This document shows positions 43,557-52,800 of a stretch of 64,000 nt of DNA, one piece after another (within the stretch, counting starts at the first letter, position 1; every line of letters begins with the position of its first letter). The position numbers and the translations under genes are program-made. Below the pieces are notes generated by a model that did no database searches, was not told the origin of the DNA, and worked only from the letters and a program-made list of their open reading frames with translations. Location: contig KE159799.1 in the NCBI GenBank assembly GCA_000403495.2, positions 1,165,940 through 1,229,939 on the forward strand, read 5' to 3'. The stretch is from Lachnospiraceae bacterium 10-1 (GTDB lineage Bacteria > Bacillota > Clostridia > Lachnospirales > Lachnospiraceae).

Positions 43557-45530
43557 TCATCTTCCATATTTGCGTTTCACTTCTTCTTTCGTCGGAAGGC
43601 TGCCGTCTACGATAACTTTATTTTCTCCGGCTGTTATAACTGCAACCTGATCCGTGCTGTCCGTACTCAGAAGTTCCTCCGCTGACTGCCTTGCTTCCTC
43701 TATCTGTTTTTGTTTATCCGCCGCATTTGCGTCCTCAATCAGCCGCCGGATCTCCGGTCTGTGCTTCTCCCTGTATGCTTTCAGGTACGCCCGCTGATAC
43801 TGGCGGCGTTTCCGTTTCTTTTCTTCCTCCGCAGTTTCTTCCTCCGAAAGTTCCTGTGCCGGAAGTTCCACCTTCCCGATATAATTTAAGAAAATCTCAA
43901 TCTCCTGCACACGCCCTCCGTCCGTGTTCTCGATTTTGTGTACCAGCACCTTGTCCACAAATTCATTGACGATGGCAGGCGTAAGTTCCTGAATGTCGGT
44001 ATATTTATGGACAAGGAAAAGAAATTCCTCCGTCCTGTCCGTATCTTCTTCAAACTGAATGAGTTTTTCTTTCATCTCTCTCATGGAAATTTCAATTTCC
44101 TGCTGTTCCTTTTCATAACCGGAAGAAAGCATTTCGTAGCGTCTGTCCGGCAACTTCCCCATTGCGTTGTCCTCATACACCTTTTTAATCAGCAGGTCAA
44201 GGTCTGCAAAGCGTTTCTCTTTTTTCGCAAGGTCTGAGTTCAGCTTTTTTACCTCGCTTTTATCCCTGACCTGTGATGCTCTCCGCATACTTTTTATAAA
44301 TGCCGCCTCGTCCATGCGGACGCTTTTTAAGGCATACTGTATTGTTTCAAGGATAAGCTGCTTTGCCGTGTCCTCTTTTATGGAGTGGGAACAGCACACC
44401 TTCCTGTTCTGCTTTCTGGCGCTGTTGTAAGTGCCGCAGTTAAAGCCTGCGGATGTCCGTTCTGTCCCGCCGTTTGGGATTCCACGCCAGTCCCTTTTCG
44501 CCCTCGTTGTGCTTCTGCGGTAGTGCATTTTGCCACCGCAGTCAGCACAATAGAGCTTTCCAGTCAGCATACTTCCTTCCCCGCTGGTATCAACCCTGCG
44601 GACGGTTTTCCTTAATTCCTGCACCATATACCAAGTCCTGCGGTCTATGATTGCCTCATGGGTATCCTGAAAAACAAGGATGTCCTCACTGCTGTTTTTG
44701 ACCGCTTTCTTGTCCTTATAGGATTCCTTATGGCTTCGAAAATTCACGGTATCTCCCATATATTCCGGTCTTTCCAGTATCCGTGCAACCGATCCGCCCG
44801 TCCAGTTATAAGGCGTTTCAAAATCGCACATGGTCTTATAATTCCCCCTGTTTCTGGTCGCCTGATAATAAGAAGGTTTCTCGACTTTTTCCTCCGTAAG
44901 CAGCTTTGCAATCTGGAACGGTCCCATACCATCCACGGTCAACCGGAAAATCTTCCTCACAACCTCCGCCGCTTCTTCATCAACAAGCCAAAGATTTTTG
45001 TCATCAGAGCTTTTTACATAGCCGTATGGCGGGTTGCTCGTGATTGGTTTTCCCTCTTTCCCTTTTGCCCGTAAAACTGCGGTAATTTTCCTGCTGCAGT
45101 CACGCAGATACCATTCGTTCATGATATTCAAAAAAGGGGCGAATTCGCTGCTGGTGTTGTTGGTACTGTCAACACCGTTGGAAACAGCAATAAAACGGAC
45201 ACCCTTCTCCCGGAAGAATACCTCGGTATAGAATCCAACCTGAAGGTAATCCCTCCCGACACGGCTCATATCCTTTACGATAACGGCTGCAATGCTGCCT
45301 TTCTCAATCTCGGCTAACATCTGCTTCCATCCCGGTCTTTCAAAACTGCCGCCGGAAAATCCGTCATCCGTAAAATGCACCGTGTTCGTGTATCCGTTAT
45401 TTTTTGCGTAGTCCTCCAGCATTTTCTTCTGGTTGACTATGCTGTTGCTGTCCCCTGCAAGATCATCGTCCCTTGAGAGGCGCTCGTAAAGAGCTGTTAT
45501 TCTGTTGTCACCAGCCGTCCTGTTGTTCAT
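43557..45530 (-). CDS. Large serine recombinase (TnpX/TndX-like integrase)
   Basis: 657 residues. The catalytic domain begins ITALYERLSRDDDLAGDSNS with the nucleophile serine at position 19, then VKDMSRVGRDYLQVGFY. A recombinase domain (PPYGYVKSSDD ... TGGSVARILERPEYMGDTVNF), a zinc-ribbon region (LYCADCGGKMHYR ... CCSH) and a coiled coil (LNSDLAKKEKRFADLDLLIKK) follow, the order of TnpX-type enzymes. It should excise and integrate the element at the ATCAGAG sites. The start overlaps the stop codon of the TnpW-like gene (ATGA). Confidence 0.93.
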   Translation of the reverse strand: MNNRTAGDNRITALYERLSRDDDLAGDSNSIVNQKKMLEDYAKNNGYTNTVHFTDDGFSGGSFERPGWKQMLAEIEKGSIAAVIVKDMSRVGRDYLQVGFYTEVFFREKGVRFIAVSNGVDSTNNTSSEFAPFLNIMNEWYLRDCSRKITAVLRAKGKEGKPITSNPPYGYVKSSDDKNLWLVDEEAAEVVRKIFRLTVDGMGPFQIAKLLTEEKVEKPSYYQATRNRGNYKTMCDFETPYNWTGGSVARILERPEYMGDTVNFRSHKESYKDKKAVKNSSEDILVFQDTHEAIIDRRTWYMVQELRKTVRRVDTSGEGSMLTGKLYCADCGGKMHYRRSTTRAKRDWRGIPNGGTERTSAGFNCGTYNSARKQNRKVCCSHSIKEDTAKQLILETIQYALKSVRMDEAAFIKSMRRASQVRDKSEVKKLNSDLAKKEKRFADLDLLIKKVYEDNAMGKLPDRRYEMLSSGYEKEQQEIEISMREMKEKLIQFEEDTDRTEEFLFLVHKYTDIQELTPAIVNEFVDKVLVHKIENTDGGRVQEIEIFLNYIGKVELPAQELSEEETAEEEKKRKRRQYQRAYLKAYREKHRPEIRRLIEDANAADKQKQIEEARQSAEELLSTDSTDQVAVITAGENKVIVDGSLPTKEEVKRKYGR

Positions 45531-45772
45531 ATTGAACTCCTTTCCGGCGGCCGGCTCATCTGTGGTGAATCCATCTTAACATAACTTTCCGTGCCTGTCA
45601 CCATTTCATTTAAAATTAAACGGGGAATTTTTTCATCCAGCGTGTCTGCATATCCCGAACCCGTATACACCCTGACCTTGAAAAGCGTCCCGCCGATTCT
45701 TCTGTAAAAAAATCCAGCCTCGCGGGGGCTGGTGTCCATCATTCTTTCATTATCCTTTTTTACCGTTTCCAT
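45527..45772 (-). CDS. Transposon-encoded TnpW-like protein
   Basis: 81 residues. FFYRRIGGTLFKVRVYTGSG, EKIPRLILNEM and a terminal PQMSRPPERS resemble TnpW-type proteins found beside large serine recombinases in Clostridia; their role is unknown, perhaps as excision helper. ATG 45772 follows GGGAGGA. It is translationally coupled to the recombinase gene. The 236 bp upstream (45773-46008) to the divergent sigma-like gene hold only promoters. Confidence 0.75.
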   Translation of the reverse strand: METVKKDNERMMDTSPREAGFFYRRIGGTLFKVRVYTGSGYADTLDEKIPRLILNEMVTGTESYVKMDSPQMSRPPERSSI

Positions 45773-46008
45773 GCATCCTCCCTTGCGCTTCCGGCTCACT
45801 GCCGTTATAATGTTTCTTGTGCTTCCGTATTCCGTAATTGGTTTTGCATTTTATCCGTATCCCATAATCCCATCCTCCTTCTTGTAACTGATTTTCATAT
45901 AAAAAGAATTACTCTTTTCACTAATGGGAGAAAAACGGCTACAAAAACGGAAGTGTTTTTGAAAAAACTGCTACAAAATTTTATTTTTTTGCAAAGGACT
46001 GACCATAA

Positions 46009-46656
46009 ATGCCAAAATACGCTGAGTTCCAAGCATTCAGGGAACAGAATTTCATAACGGAAGCTGACGGGGATATGCTGCACCGTGAAGCCCGTGCGCT
46101 TGCCCTCCGGCGTATCGAGGAAAGCGCAAGGACAGAGGAAGATTTCAGGGAAGTCATCCGATGGTGGGATAAGCTGGACAGTAACAGGGAACGCAGGGAA
46201 AGGGATCATGAAAAAGGGCGCTCCGACATTCCTCTGGAATGGGGCGCAGACGAACAGTATCTTTCCGACAAACCTTCCTATGACACGGTTTTAAAAAGGC
46301 TCATGCTTTCGGGCGATTTCATTGACCTTATATTTGACCGCCCGGAAACGCTGCACGAACTTGTCACGGATGCGGATTTATCAAAAATATTGAAGGAACT
46401 AAAGCCACACCTCAAAAATATGCTCTATTATCTGTTCCTGCATGATTACTCTGCTGCGGAGTATGCAGAAAGCATCGGGCAGTCAGACCGAAACATCCGT
46501 GGAATCAGGGAAACAGCACTGAAAAAGATACGGAAACTTTATGGCGGCATACTCGCATACAGACAAGAGAACAGCCTTCCAATGACAATTGATGAAAAAT
46601 ATTTCTTAAACAATGGTGTACGAAAGAAAAAGGACAGCAGACAGCTTGACCGATAA
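46009..46656 (+). CDS. Sigma-70-family-like regulatory protein
   Basis: 215 residues. The C-terminal part KPHLKNMLYYLFLHDYSAAE, then YAESIGQSDRNIRGIRETAL, has a region-4-like helix-turn-helix as in sigma-like proteins of clostridial mobile elements. The N-terminal region does not show a clear sigma region 2, so it may be an orphan regulator. AAAGGA lies 10 bases before the ATG. It is divergent from the recombinase operon and may control excision. Confidence 0.6.
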   Translation: MPKYAEFQAFREQNFITEADGDMLHREARALALRRIEESARTEEDFREVIRWWDKLDSNRERRERDHEKGRSDIPLEWGADEQYLSDKPSYDTVLKRLMLSGDFIDLIFDRPETLHELVTDADLSKILKELKPHLKNMLYYLFLHDYSAAEYAESIGQSDRNIRGIRETALKKIRKLYGGILAYRQENSLPMTIDEKYFLNNGVRKKKDSRQLDR

Positions 46657-46731
46657 TAGGTAACTGTTTATAATATAGTAAGTATTACATCAGATGATGT
46701 GATATGATTAATGGATTGGAGCAGATTTTCT

Positions 46732-47646
46732 ATGAAGAATTTATTTGAACATACCAGCGCACCATGGATTCGGTACAGCAGCTACGAATACAAAACAGAT
46801 AATAATGGCAATCTTTACATAACCGTTTCCCAAGATGCCAGGCCGGAAATGTACCGCCCCATGCAGGAAGCAGGGCAGCTCGTTATTGATGCGGTAAATA
46901 TTGGGCTTGCCGCCATGCACAAAGCCCCGGAAGGAGAACTGAAAGAATCCGTCCTCGGTTTTGTGCAGAGGTACGGTTTTCTCGGCTTTATGACCGCCCT
47001 GCCGACAACAGCGGATTTTATCACCTATGAATCCGTGTATCTGCCTAAAAACCACTTTATAAAGGAAGAATCCCTCTCCACCGAGGACTATCTTTCTTAC
47101 TTCTATCCCTTTGACAGATTAGGTTTCAGAAAGAACGGCATAGAATCGGGATGGTCTGTGACCGACCGTGAGGGCATTGCAATCACGATGGCGATGGGGA
47201 ATGCGCCGCAGGCTGTGGCAATGGGATTCCAGAAAGAATATGCGGAAAGGTATGACTGGATTGTAAAAGAGTTTACTGACCTTGCGTTTACGTTTATGAC
47301 AAGTTTCCTTTATTACCTCGATTATGATTCGCTTGACGAAGATACCCGCAGCCTGTACCGTCAGGGCATTTCCGCTTTCGGCGGCATCTCCCCGACTTAC
47401 CGGATTGCGCTCAAACAGGATGCGCCCGTCATCGTATGGGATTTTCATTCCCTGCTCATTATGGTGCAGATGTGCTTTTCCTTCATGCTCACGGACAAGG
47501 ACAGCGATATGCGGATGTGCAAACACTGTAAAAAAGCCTTTATCGCAAGCAGGAAGGGAAATGAGTTTTGTAGCCCTCAATGTAAAAACCAGTATAATGT
47601 ATACAAATCAAGAGAAAAGAAAAAGGGGAACAAAAGAGATGATTGA
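46732..47646 (+). CDS. DUF6076-like protein with C-terminal zinc-finger
   Basis: 304 residues. The C-terminus MCKHCKKAFIASRKGNEFCS, then PQCKNQYNVYKSREK, is a Cx2C-x(~15)-Cx3C zinc-binding element found in DUF6076 proteins on Firmicute mobile elements. No enzyme motif is seen. ATG 46732 has GGAG 10 bases upstream; the ATG seven codons earlier (46711) has none. Its end overlaps the next gene by eight bases. Confidence 0.6.
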   Translation: MKNLFEHTSAPWIRYSSYEYKTDNNGNLYITVSQDARPEMYRPMQEAGQLVIDAVNIGLAAMHKAPEGELKESVLGFVQRYGFLGFMTALPTTADFITYESVYLPKNHFIKEESLSTEDYLSYFYPFDRLGFRKNGIESGWSVTDREGIAITMAMGNAPQAVAMGFQKEYAERYDWIVKEFTDLAFTFMTSFLYYLDYDSLDEDTRSLYRQGISAFGGISPTYRIALKQDAPVIVWDFHSLLIMVQMCFSFMLTDKDSDMRMCKHCKKAFIASRKGNEFCSPQCKNQYNVYKSREKKKGNKRDD

Positions 47647-48166
47647 AAACAGGAATGTAAATATCATAACCGATGCGGATGGTAAAAAGCTGGTAGCTAT
47701 TAACGACATACGTTTTAAGGCGAAAGTGCGGGATGACTGGACAGTTATAGAAGAATATCTGAAGGAGTATATTGGAGATTTTTACGAAATTGAAGAAACT
47801 GCTGAGAAAATATATATTTCAACAGATTTTCCCGATGAATACACAAGTTCAGAAAGCCGTATTTCCTTAAAAGGCGCAGTTGCAAAAGCAAAGGCAAATG
47901 CTGCACAGGCTATTCCAGAGCTTATAAAAATAGCAGCCAACCCGAAACACGAAATCAACCGAAAAGAAAAGCACAGGACAGATGCCAAACTTGGGTGGTA
48001 TAGGTATGACATCAGGTTTTCACTGCCTGTATATGATGATAAAACCGGGAAAGTAGCAAGACATAACATTTATTCTGCAAGTATGTTAGTCCGTCATGCG
48101 GATGATGGTAAAAAATATCTGTATGACATTCTTGCAATAAAAAAAAGAAACGAGCAGCCCGCTTGA
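47639..48166 (+). CDS. LPD3-like (large polyvalent protein-associated) mobile-element protein
   Basis: 175 residues. The C-terminal half, LGWYRYDIRFSLPVYDDKTG and ASMLVRHADDGKKYLYDILA, matches domains found in very large phage and mobile-element proteins (LPD3-type), here standing alone. Role unknown, possibly delivered with DNA. The start ATG 47639 overlaps the preceding gene and has AGGGGAA upstream. The 250 bases after it (48167-48418) contain only the strong palindrome. Confidence 0.55.
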   Translation: MIENRNVNIITDADGKKLVAINDIRFKAKVRDDWTVIEEYLKEYIGDFYEIEETAEKIYISTDFPDEYTSSESRISLKGAVAKAKANAAQAIPELIKIAANPKHEINRKEKHRTDAKLGWYRYDIRFSLPVYDDKTGKVARHNIYSASMLVRHADDGKKYLYDILAIKKRNEQPA

Positions 48167-48316
48167 GTGAAAACACTGTACGGTAAAAACCCATTTCTTA
48201 TTGTCAATAATAAGCTATTTTTCCCGTCCTGTCAATCCCTGATTTTGATTTTTCAAAATACCGCCATTGGCATTTCTAATGCAATGGGGGAACTTTGTTC
48301 CCCTTGGCTACCCCAT

Positions 48317-48394
48317 AGCAGGAGGCGCAGAAGATGTCAAGACCGCCGTAGGCGAGGCGAAGCCGGTGTCTTGACATCTTCTGCGCCTCCTGCT
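48317..48394. repeat. Long perfect palindrome (27-bp arms, 24-base loop)
   Basis: AGCAGGAGGCGCAGAAGATG and the next seven bases (TCAAGAC) at 48317-48343 are repeated exactly in reverse complement at 48368-48394. The loop is GC-rich (CGCCGTAGGCGAGGCGAAGC core) and can itself fold. It lies between the LPD3-like gene and TnpV, tail to tail. It is a candidate single-strand replication or transfer structure, or a strong bidirectional terminator. Confidence 0.85.
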
Positions 48395-48418
48395 ACAACC
48401 TACGGGCTTTCAACAAAG

Positions 48419-48772
48419 TTAAAGAGAATATATCAGGTCATGCAGCACTATTTCCTCTGCCCTGCTCCTGATGCTGTTCGTTTTTTGAATCCAAAGCAGC
48501 CAGTCATCGGATTTTAACTGCTCCGTCACACCCTCTCTCTTTGCCATCTGCCTTACAAGCCTGTCCATCATCTCATTACATTCCTCGTCGATTTCCGCAA
48601 GGTGCTTCCATAGGGTTTCCGACAAAAGCATATAAGAATAAATGCCCCTGCGGTTTTCTTCTAAAAACCGCTTTCTCATTCTCCCATACTTCCCAATCTG
48701 ATATTCCGTTGTATCCGAAAGTTTGAGGTCAGGGATTAGATAGTCACCTTCCCAATGATAAGTGATTTCCAT
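48419..48772 (-). CDS. tnpV: Transposon-encoded TnpV protein
   Basis: 117 residues. ITYHWEGDYLIPDLKLSDTT, YGRMRKRFLEENRRGIYSYM and a C-terminal helical part are typical of TnpV proteins of Tn4451-like elements, whose role is not known (possible regulator of excision). ATG 48772 follows AAAGG nine bases upstream. It is the last gene before the right end. The 182 bases to the attachment core carry repeated ACAACAT motifs but no gene. Confidence 0.8.
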   Translation of the reverse strand: MEITYHWEGDYLIPDLKLSDTTEYQIGKYGRMRKRFLEENRRGIYSYMLLSETLWKHLAEIDEECNEMMDRLVRQMAKREGVTEQLKSDDWLLWIQKTNSIRSRAEEIVLHDLIYSL

Positions 48773-48954
48773 ATACAACCGCCTTTCTTTGTGCTAAACT
48801 GTTTACAGATACGAATAAAAAGAGTTATCACCCACTTTCTATATTACAACATCTGCAATTTACCATTCACCACAAATGAGCCAGCCGCATATGTTGTATT
48901 TTAGCAGATGCCCCATTTCCGCTAAAATACTGTATTTGCTGGAAATGTTTACAT

Positions 48955-49818
48955 CTACAGTTCACAACATATCACATCAGAGTCAAGAAGGCTTTTTGTA
49001 TTTGCCTTTAAAAAGTCCACTGCAAAGTAAATTCCCTTTGCATCTCTGCCCGGCACATTGATATCTCTGGGATTGGAAGCGCCGCAGGCCAATACCACCC
49101 GGTCAAAATCCTTTAACAGCTTTTCCGCCTTTAAATCCTTTCCCACGTCCACGCCGGTCATAAATACAACTCCTTCTGCCTCCATTGCCTCTACTTTGCG
49201 CGCAACGATCTGTTTCTCCAGCTTCATATTTGGGATGCCATACATTAACAGTCCGCCAATCCTGTCGGAACGCTCAAATACAGTTACACTGTGCCCTCTT
49301 TTATTTAACTGATCCGCCACCGCAAGGCCGGAGGGGCCGCTTCCCACCACAGCCACCTTTTTTCCTGTCCTTACCTTTGGCGGTTTGGGGGCGGCATATC
49401 CCTTTTCATAGGCGTTTTCAATAATGGCGTATTCATTTTCTTTTGTGGCTACCGGCTCCCCGTTTAAGCCACAGGTGCACGCCGCCTCACATAAGGCAGG
49501 ACATACCCTTGCTGTAAATTCCGGAAAACTGTTGGTTTTCACCAGACGGTTATAAGCCTGCTTCCAGTTCCCCATATAGACAAGGTCATTCCATTCCGGC
49601 ACCAGATTGTGCAGGGGGCATCCGCTGGTCATTCCGCAGATAGTCATGCCGGCCTGACAAAAGGGCACGCCGCATTCCATACATCTGGCCCCCTGTAACT
49701 GCTGCCTTTCCACAGGAAGATGCTGGTGAAACTCATGAAAATTTTTTATCCTCTCTTTGGGCTTTACATCCTTTGACACTTCTCTTTTATATTCCATAAA
49801 TCCTGTTGGTTTTCCCAT
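48955..49818 (-). pseudogene. gltD: gltD 5' fragment: glutamate synthase small subunit, N-terminal half
   Basis: 281 native codons from ATG 49818 (AAGGAG upstream, 10 bases after gltB) up to LLDSD, then six element-encoded residues (VICCEL) and a TAG. It holds the iron-sulfur cysteines (CMECGVPFC, CGMTSGCP, CPALCEAACTCG) and the FAD-binding motif VVGSGPSGLAVADQL, but not the NADPH-binding domain, which is at 17521-18178. The truncated product cannot pass electrons from NADPH to the large subunit. Intact GltD would be 497 residues, a normal size. Confidence 0.95.
48957..48982. other. Right attachment junction (att) of the mobile element
   Basis: Core ATCAGAG (48976-48982) matches the left junction. 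The inverted arm motif ACAGTTCACAACA lies at 48957-48969. More copies of ACAACAT or its complement occur inside the right end (48846, 48891, 48964), consistent with recombinase-binding sites. Confidence 0.8.
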
Positions 49819-49828
49819 TTCAATCTCC

Positions 49829-52800
49829 TTACCTTCCATTTTTGATTGCATAAAAAGCCTCAATCTGCGCCTGCTCCGCACTGAGTCCCTTTTCCTCCAT
49901 CTGTACGATGGCAGTCTGCATCTTTTCATAATCATGAGGAATGATCTTTTTAAATCTGGGCAGATACTCCTTAAAGTGATCTAAAATCATTTTTCCCTTC
50001 TCGGAGTTGGTCAGCGCCACATGCTCTTTAATCATTTCCTTTAACTCAATCACATCATATTTGGAGGTCACCTCGTAGGAAGAAACCATTTCCTTATTTA
50101 AGCGAATGTAAAGGTCGCTGTCTTCATCCAGCACATAGGCAATTCCGCCGCTCATGCCTGCCGCAAAGTTCTTGCCGGTTTTCCCAAGAACCACCACACG
50201 TCCGCCGGTCATATATTCACATCCATGATCTCCCACGCCTTCCACCACTGCAATGGCGCCTGAATTTCTTACGCAGAACCGCTCTCCGGCCACACCGTTT
50301 ATAAACGCCTTGCCGCTGGTCGCCCCGTATAAAGCCACATTTCCAATGATAATATTGTCCTGAGCCTTAAACCTGCTCGCTTTGGGAGGGTAAACCACCA
50401 GCTTGCCGCCGGAAAGCCCTTTTCCAAAGTAGTCATTGCTGTCGCCTACCAGTTCCAACGTCAACCCTTTTGGTATAAAGGCTCCAAAGCTCTGTCCTCC
50501 GGCTCCGCTGCAAAGTACCCGGTAAGTATCTTCTTCCAGATTATCTCCCAGTTTTCTGGTGATTTCTGAGCCTAAAATGGTTCCAAAGGCTCTGTCCGTG
50601 TTCTTCACATCCACCTCAATGCTGCGTCTGCTTCCTGCAGCAATGGATTTTCCAAGCCACTTTAAAAGAACCTTCTCGTCCAATGTGTTTTCCAGTTTAA
50701 AATCATATACCTGTCTGGCGTCAAAAGTCACTTTTTCCTTACCGCCTGCATAAGGATTACTAAGAATCAGGCTTAAATCCACCTGCTTCTGGCTTTCTGT
50801 CAACTGATCTTTTACCTTTAAAAGTTCCGTATGCCCCACCAGCTCATCCACGCTGCGTGCGCCTAATCTGGCCATATATTCCCGAAGTTCCTGAGCGATA
50901 AAGCGCATAAAGTTTTCCACATATTCCGGCTTTCCTTTAAAGTTCTTACGCAGTTCCGGATTCTGGGTGGCCACCCCTACCGGACAGGTATCCAGATTGC
51001 AAACCCGCATCATAACGCATCCCATTGTAACCAGAGGCGCTGTGGCAAATCCAAATTCCTCCGCCCCCAAAAGAGCTGCAATGGCAACATCACGTCCGCT
51101 CATCAATTTACCGTCCGTCTCAATTCTGACTTTATTTCTAAGTCCATTCATAATCAGTGTCTGATGGGTTTCTGAAAGTCCCAGCTCCCAGGGAAGCCCC
51201 GCATTATGAATAGAACTCCGAGGCGCTGCTCCCGTACCCCCATCATAACCGGAAACTAAAATCACCTGTGCACCTGCCTTGGCAACGCCTGCCGCAACCG
51301 TGCCCACGCCTGCCTCTGACACCAGCTTTACACTGATTCTTGCCTCTTTATTGGCATTCTTTAAATCGTAAATCAGCTCCGCCAAATCTTCAATGGAATA
51401 AATGTCATGGTGCGGCGGTGGAGAAATCAAACCTACGCCAGGCGTGGAATGTCTGGTTTTTGCAATCCAGGGATATACCTTGCCTCCGGGCAGATGACCG
51501 CCTTCGCCGGGCTTTGCTCCCTGTGCCATTTTAATTTGAATTTCATTGGCACTTACCAGATATCTGCTGGTGACACCAAATCTTCCGGATGCCACCTGCT
51601 TGATGGCGGAGCATCTGTTTTCTTTTCCGGGCACCACATTCATTCTGTCTAAATCCTCGCCCCCTTCACCTGAATTGGAGCGTCCATGAAGCCGGTTCAT
51701 GGCAATTGCCATTGTCTCATGTGCTTCTTTGGAAATAGAACCATAGGACATGGCGCCTGTTTTAAATCTGGTCACAATGGATTCCACACTTTCCACTTCT
51801 TCTATGGGAACCCCTTTTTCCGGATAATTAAAGTCCATAAGACCACGCAGGTTCTTAACGGAATTTTCGTCATTGATAAGTGCAGTATACTGTTTAAACA
51901 TCTCATAATCCCCGCGCTTTGTGGATTCCTGAAGGAGATGTATGGTTGCCGGATTATAAAGATGCTCGTCTGCACCGCTGCGCATTTTATGATGGCCTAA
52001 GCTGTCCAAGGTCAGGTCGCTTGCCAGTCCCAAAGGATCAAACGCCTTTGAATGAAGGGCATCCACCTGCTTTTCAATATCCTTGATGGTAATACCGCCA
52101 ACCCTGCACACTGTATGAGGAAAATATTTATTGATTACTTCCCTGTCAATACCGATTGCCTCGAAAATCTGGGAGCCCTCATAGGACTGAATGGTGCTGA
52201 TTCCCATTTTGGATGCAATTTTAACGATACCATGAAGAATTGCATTGTTGTAATCCTCCACTGCCGCATAATAATCCTTATCCAGCATATGACTGTCGAT
52301 CAGTTCCTTAATTGACTCCTGGGCCAGATAGGGATTTACCACACAGGCGCCATAGCCTAAGAGAGTGGCAAAGTGATGCACCTCTCTGGGCTCGCCGGAC
52401 TCTAAAACAAGCGCAACGCTGGTCTTTTTCTTGGTCACCACCAGATGCCTGTTAAGGGCGGAAACTGCCAAAAGAGAAGGAATTGCCACATGGTTTTCAT
52501 CCACTCCCCGGTCGGAAAGAATCATAATGTTAACGCCATCCCTGTAAGCCCGGTCCACCTCCACAAACAATCTGTCAATAGCCCGTTCCAGACTGGTATT
52601 TTTATAATAAATAATGGGAATGACTTCTACCTTAAAGCCTTCCTTCTTCATACTTTTAATTTTCATCAAATCCGTATTGGTAAGAATGGGGTTGTTGATT
52701 CGGAGCATGTTACAGTTTTTCGGCGCTTCTTCCAGAATATTGCCATCTGTTCCTATATAAACAGTGGTGGAGGTAACGACCTCCTCCCGGATGGCATCAA

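Larger units (their letters stand above)
18179..48982. mobile_element. Integrative mobilizable element (Tn4451-like, serine recombinase) inserted in gltD
   Basis: 30.8 kb between the 7-bp repeats. It carries a large serine recombinase, TnpV- and TnpW-like proteins, a MobA/MobL relaxase, ParM/ParR, a small resolvase and accessory proteins, plus a 20-kb cargo operon. I find no type IV secretion channel or VirB4-like ATPase gene of a conjugative element, so transfer would need a helper. The 300 bp between 18179 and 18481 hold no intact gene. They contain the left-end repeat, a short open stretch (18232-18330, forward) that may be a gene remnant, and the hairpin at 18349-18367. The cargo looks more A/T-rich than the mobility genes by eye, suggesting a separate origin. 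Confidence 0.92.
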
